This document shows, piece after piece, positions 4,801-5,501 of a stretch of 5,501 bases of DNA. The position numbers and the translations under genes were made by a program. A model generated the notes under the pieces. It had not been told where the DNA came from and ran no database searches. It saw nothing but the letters and a program-made list of their open reading frames with translations. How positions within the stretch are numbered: the stretch's first letter is position 1; every line of letters starts with the position of its first letter. The stretch spans positions 1-5,501 of the forward strand of contig JAICTW010000227.1 in assembly GCA_025936195.1 (NCBI GenBank), given 5' to 3'. The stretch is from Flavisolibacter sp. (lineage in GTDB: Bacteria; Bacteroidota; Bacteroidia; Chitinophagales; Chitinophagaceae).

Positions 4801-5501
4801 TTCCTCACCGGCTTTCCACCTTTCAGCACCGATTGAATTCTTTCCAGCGTTTTCTTTTCTCCGCAAAGTGAAAGAAAGGCTTCCCTTTCCAAATCCAGCA
4901 AATATTGTTCGCTTACCAATGTAGGTTCGCTAAGATCACCACCACACATTACGTACGCAAGCTTTTTTGCCACAGTCACATCATGATCGGTAGCATAACC
5001 GGCCCGCCACATCCCATGAATGCCTGCATACAAGGTACCCAATGCACTGCGGCCAAGCACACGAACATCTTTGCGTTGAACAGGTGTTACATAACCACTG
5101 TCTGCCAATTCAATTACCGAACGTTTGGCTTCGGTCACTCTCCGGCTTTGGTTCATCACCACTTCATCATGGCCTTTGCGATAAATGCCCAATTCAAAAG
5201 CTTCCGGTGCCGATGTAGCTACTTTTGCCGTCGCTATTGTGAGAAAACGATTTTTCAACGTGATGGTTTCGGGTTCGTCTTCGTGCATTTCATCGGATGC
5301 TCTTAACACAAATTCTTTGGTGCCGCCACCGCCGGGAATTATTCCCACACCTAATTCAACCAGGCCCGTATAGGTTTCCGCAGCCGCACAAACTTTATCG
5401 CTGTGCAAACTCAGCTCGCAGCCGCCGCCCAATGCCAGACCATGAGGCGCTACCACAACAGGAATAGAAGAATATCTTGCACGCATCATGGTGTTTTGAA
5501 A
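4797..5501 (-). CDS. 3-hydroxyacyl-CoA dehydrogenase/enoyl-CoA hydratase, FadN-like (C-terminal 234 residues)
   Basis: Beta-oxidation enzyme whose N-terminal part lies beyond position 5501; the frame is open to the window edge, so the ATG at 5489 is internal and not the start. The visible part opens within the crotonase domain: PVVVAPHGLALGGGCEL carries the oxyanion-hole glycines and the first catalytic glutamate (Glu29 of the visible part), and LVELGVGIIPGGGG carries the second (Glu49). The rest (AFELGIYRKGHDEVVMN, then GYATDHDVTVAKKLAYVMCGGD, then LDLEREAFLSLCGEKKTLERI) and the end GKPVRN match the C-terminus of FadN-type proteins. In those, NAD-binding and 3HCDH domains come first and the hydratase last, with a total length near 800 residues. 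That domain order is known for the family and not seen here. The expected thiolase partner is not downstream; a 275-bp repeat-bearing spacer and the cyclase gene follow. Its stop codon lies in a palindromic element. Confidence 0.9.
   Translation of the reverse strand, partial: FQNTMMRARYSSIPVVVAPHGLALGGGCELSLHSDKVCAAAETYTGLVELGVGIIPGGGGTKEFVLRASDEMHEDEPETITLKNRFLTIATAKVATSAPEAFELGIYRKGHDEVVMNQSRRVTEAKRSVIELADSGYVTPVQRKDVRVLGRSALGTLYAGIHGMWRAGYATDHDVTVAKKLAYVMCGGDLSEPTLVSEQYLLDLEREAFLSLCGEKKTLERIQSVLKGGKPVRN

Noticed and set aside
4905..5306. Plus-strand open frame of 133 codons
   Set aside because: Antisense to the FadN-like coding region; no independent support.
1..5501. CRISPR array, insertion sequence or defence island
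   Set aside because: No regularly spaced direct repeats, no transposase or integrase motifs, and neighbouring genes are transport and metabolic functions.

Overview
The window comes from a Bacteroidota chromosome, probably a Chitinophagaceae-like or related lineage. This is an inference from the protein families present, the A-rich start contexts without clear Shine-Dalgarno motifs, the moderately AT-rich base composition, and the short GC-richer palindromic repeats scattered between and inside genes. The exact taxon cannot be fixed from the sequence alone.

Layout. Positions 1-1596 (minus strand) hold a two-gene ABC transporter unit: an ATP-binding protein (700-1596) followed downstream by an ABC-2 type permease (612 to beyond position 1). 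A 113-bp divergent spacer separates this unit from a plus-strand gene (1710-2696) for a TIGR01777/YfcH-type SDR nucleotide-sugar-epimerase-like protein. That gene ends in a convergent intergenic region with two hairpins (2756-2810). On the minus strand a tightly coupled gene pair follows, read from 4521 to 2816. It consists of a four-helix membrane-anchored class III nucleotidyl cyclase (3463-4521) and a small metzincin-type zinc protease (2816-3463), whose ATG overlaps the cyclase TGA by one base. Beyond a 275-bp repeat-bearing spacer lies the C-terminal part of a FadN-like 3-hydroxyacyl-CoA dehydrogenase/enoyl-CoA hydratase (4797 to beyond 5501, minus strand).

How the parts work together. 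The ABC pair is a self-evident export or membrane-remodelling module. The Fad protein belongs to fatty-acid beta-oxidation. The cyclase and protease are the most suggestive unit. Overlapping stop and start codons imply coordinated translation. The cyclase keeps its metal-binding and transition-state residues but lacks canonical adenine- or guanine-specifying residues. The protease has a complete HExxHxxGxxH motif and a Met-turn, but no signal peptide or recognisable pro-domain. A membrane signalling cyclase paired with a cytoplasmic protease is a hypothesis only.

A second theme is small repeats touching coding sequence. A perfect 9-bp-arm palindrome is inserted in frame in the epimerase-like gene and adds about 12 residues. 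The 3' tail of that gene looks repeat-derived. The stop codon of the Fad gene lies in an alternating CCTAA/TTAGG palindromic element. An 84-bp imperfect inverted-repeat element sits upstream of the cyclase.
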